Source: an uncultured Opitutia bacterium (GTDB taxonomy: Bacteria; Verrucomicrobiota; Verrucomicrobiia; Opitutales; Opitutaceae). Taken from it: a stretch of DNA of 64,000 nt. The stretch is taken from positions 186,001-250,000 of the forward strand of contig CAIRCN010000004.1 of NCBI GenBank assembly GCA_903877135.1, in the 5' to 3' direction. Shown here piece by piece: positions 63,998 to 64,000 of this stretch. The notes beneath the pieces were generated by a model, which had not been told where the DNA came from, ran no database searches, and saw only the letters and a program-made list of their open reading frames with translations. The position numbers and the translations under genes are program-made. Position 1 is the stretch's first letter. Every line of letters begins with the position of its first letter.

Positions 63998-64000
63998 AGC

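Overview
The window is about 64 kb of GC-rich, densely packed bacterial chromosome with no rRNA, tRNA, CRISPR array, phage or transposase that I can recognise. Gene content points to a Verrucomicrobiota bacterium, most likely Opitutaceae-like, with a fermentative lifestyle. The clues are a long Bacteroidota-style PurF, a TonB-dependent receptor with a VVLPPW-type TonB box, an exosortase, a GHL6-type glycoside hydrolase, a trimeric [FeFe]-hydrogenase beside ferredoxin-linked oxidoreductases, few Shine-Dalgarno sequences, and GTAGGG-bounded palindromic repeats. The taxon is an inference; no marker gene is present.

Layout. 1-2660: purine synthesis (purF cut by the window edge, then purM). 2697-4148: PAS histidine kinase. 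4296-9342: a minus-strand cluster (TIM-barrel isomerase, beta-hydroxyacid dehydrogenase, HTH-metallo-beta-lactamase fusion, ferritin-like protein) facing an AraC regulator. 9412-9817: a small basic HTH protein in an AT-rich island with its own promoter and terminator. 10033-13331: MoeB-rhodanese, hemolysin III, SnoaL-like protein, exosortase. 13506-16500: SDR, Cys/Met PLP enzyme, aldo/keto reductase. 16700-21653: a two-gene 2-oxoacid:ferredoxin oxidoreductase (delta-alpha and beta-gamma fusions) coupled to an ADP-forming acyl-CoA synthetase. 21670-24974: aldo/keto reductase and two transporters. 25066-31608: hydCBA-type hydrogenase followed by a TonB receptor. 31807-39250: gamma-glutamyltransferase, esterase, sialidase, UroD-like protein and two MDR dehydrogenases. 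39327-41804: membrane pyrophosphatase. 42045-49611: GHL6 hydrolase, DAACS transporter, MobA-like protein, LarA-like racemase, APH-fold kinase and an enolase paralogue. 49629-54943: sulfite-oxidase-like molybdoenzyme, membrane protein, HrpA helicase. 54954-63997: flavin monooxygenase, TPM-TPM-LemA set, CBS protein, dienelactone hydrolase, ABC ATPase with Fsr-like MFS, secreted nuclease-fold protein, ArsC-like protein and a membrane protein.

How the parts fit. 2-oxoacids oxidised by the OFOR would give acyl-CoA and reduced ferredoxin. The synthetase turns acyl-CoA into ATP, the hydrogenase disposes of electrons from ferredoxin and NADH as H2, and the pyrophosphatase recovers energy from PPi. 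This is a coherent fermentative energy module.

Most unusual points: (i) the LarA-like/kinase/enolase-paralogue set, whose order suggests epimerise, phosphorylate, dehydrate, with two enolase active-site substitutions (Glu to Asp169, His to Ala369); (ii) a HydB with two cysteine-free thioredoxin-like domains and a HydC with a duplicated helical domain; (iii) palindromic repeats read through as protein, one as exactly 25 codons inside hrpA and one as the signal-peptide core of the TonB receptor; (iv) a three-ExxH ferritin-like protein of unknown function. Start codons were re-chosen for many genes; several are GTG or TTG.
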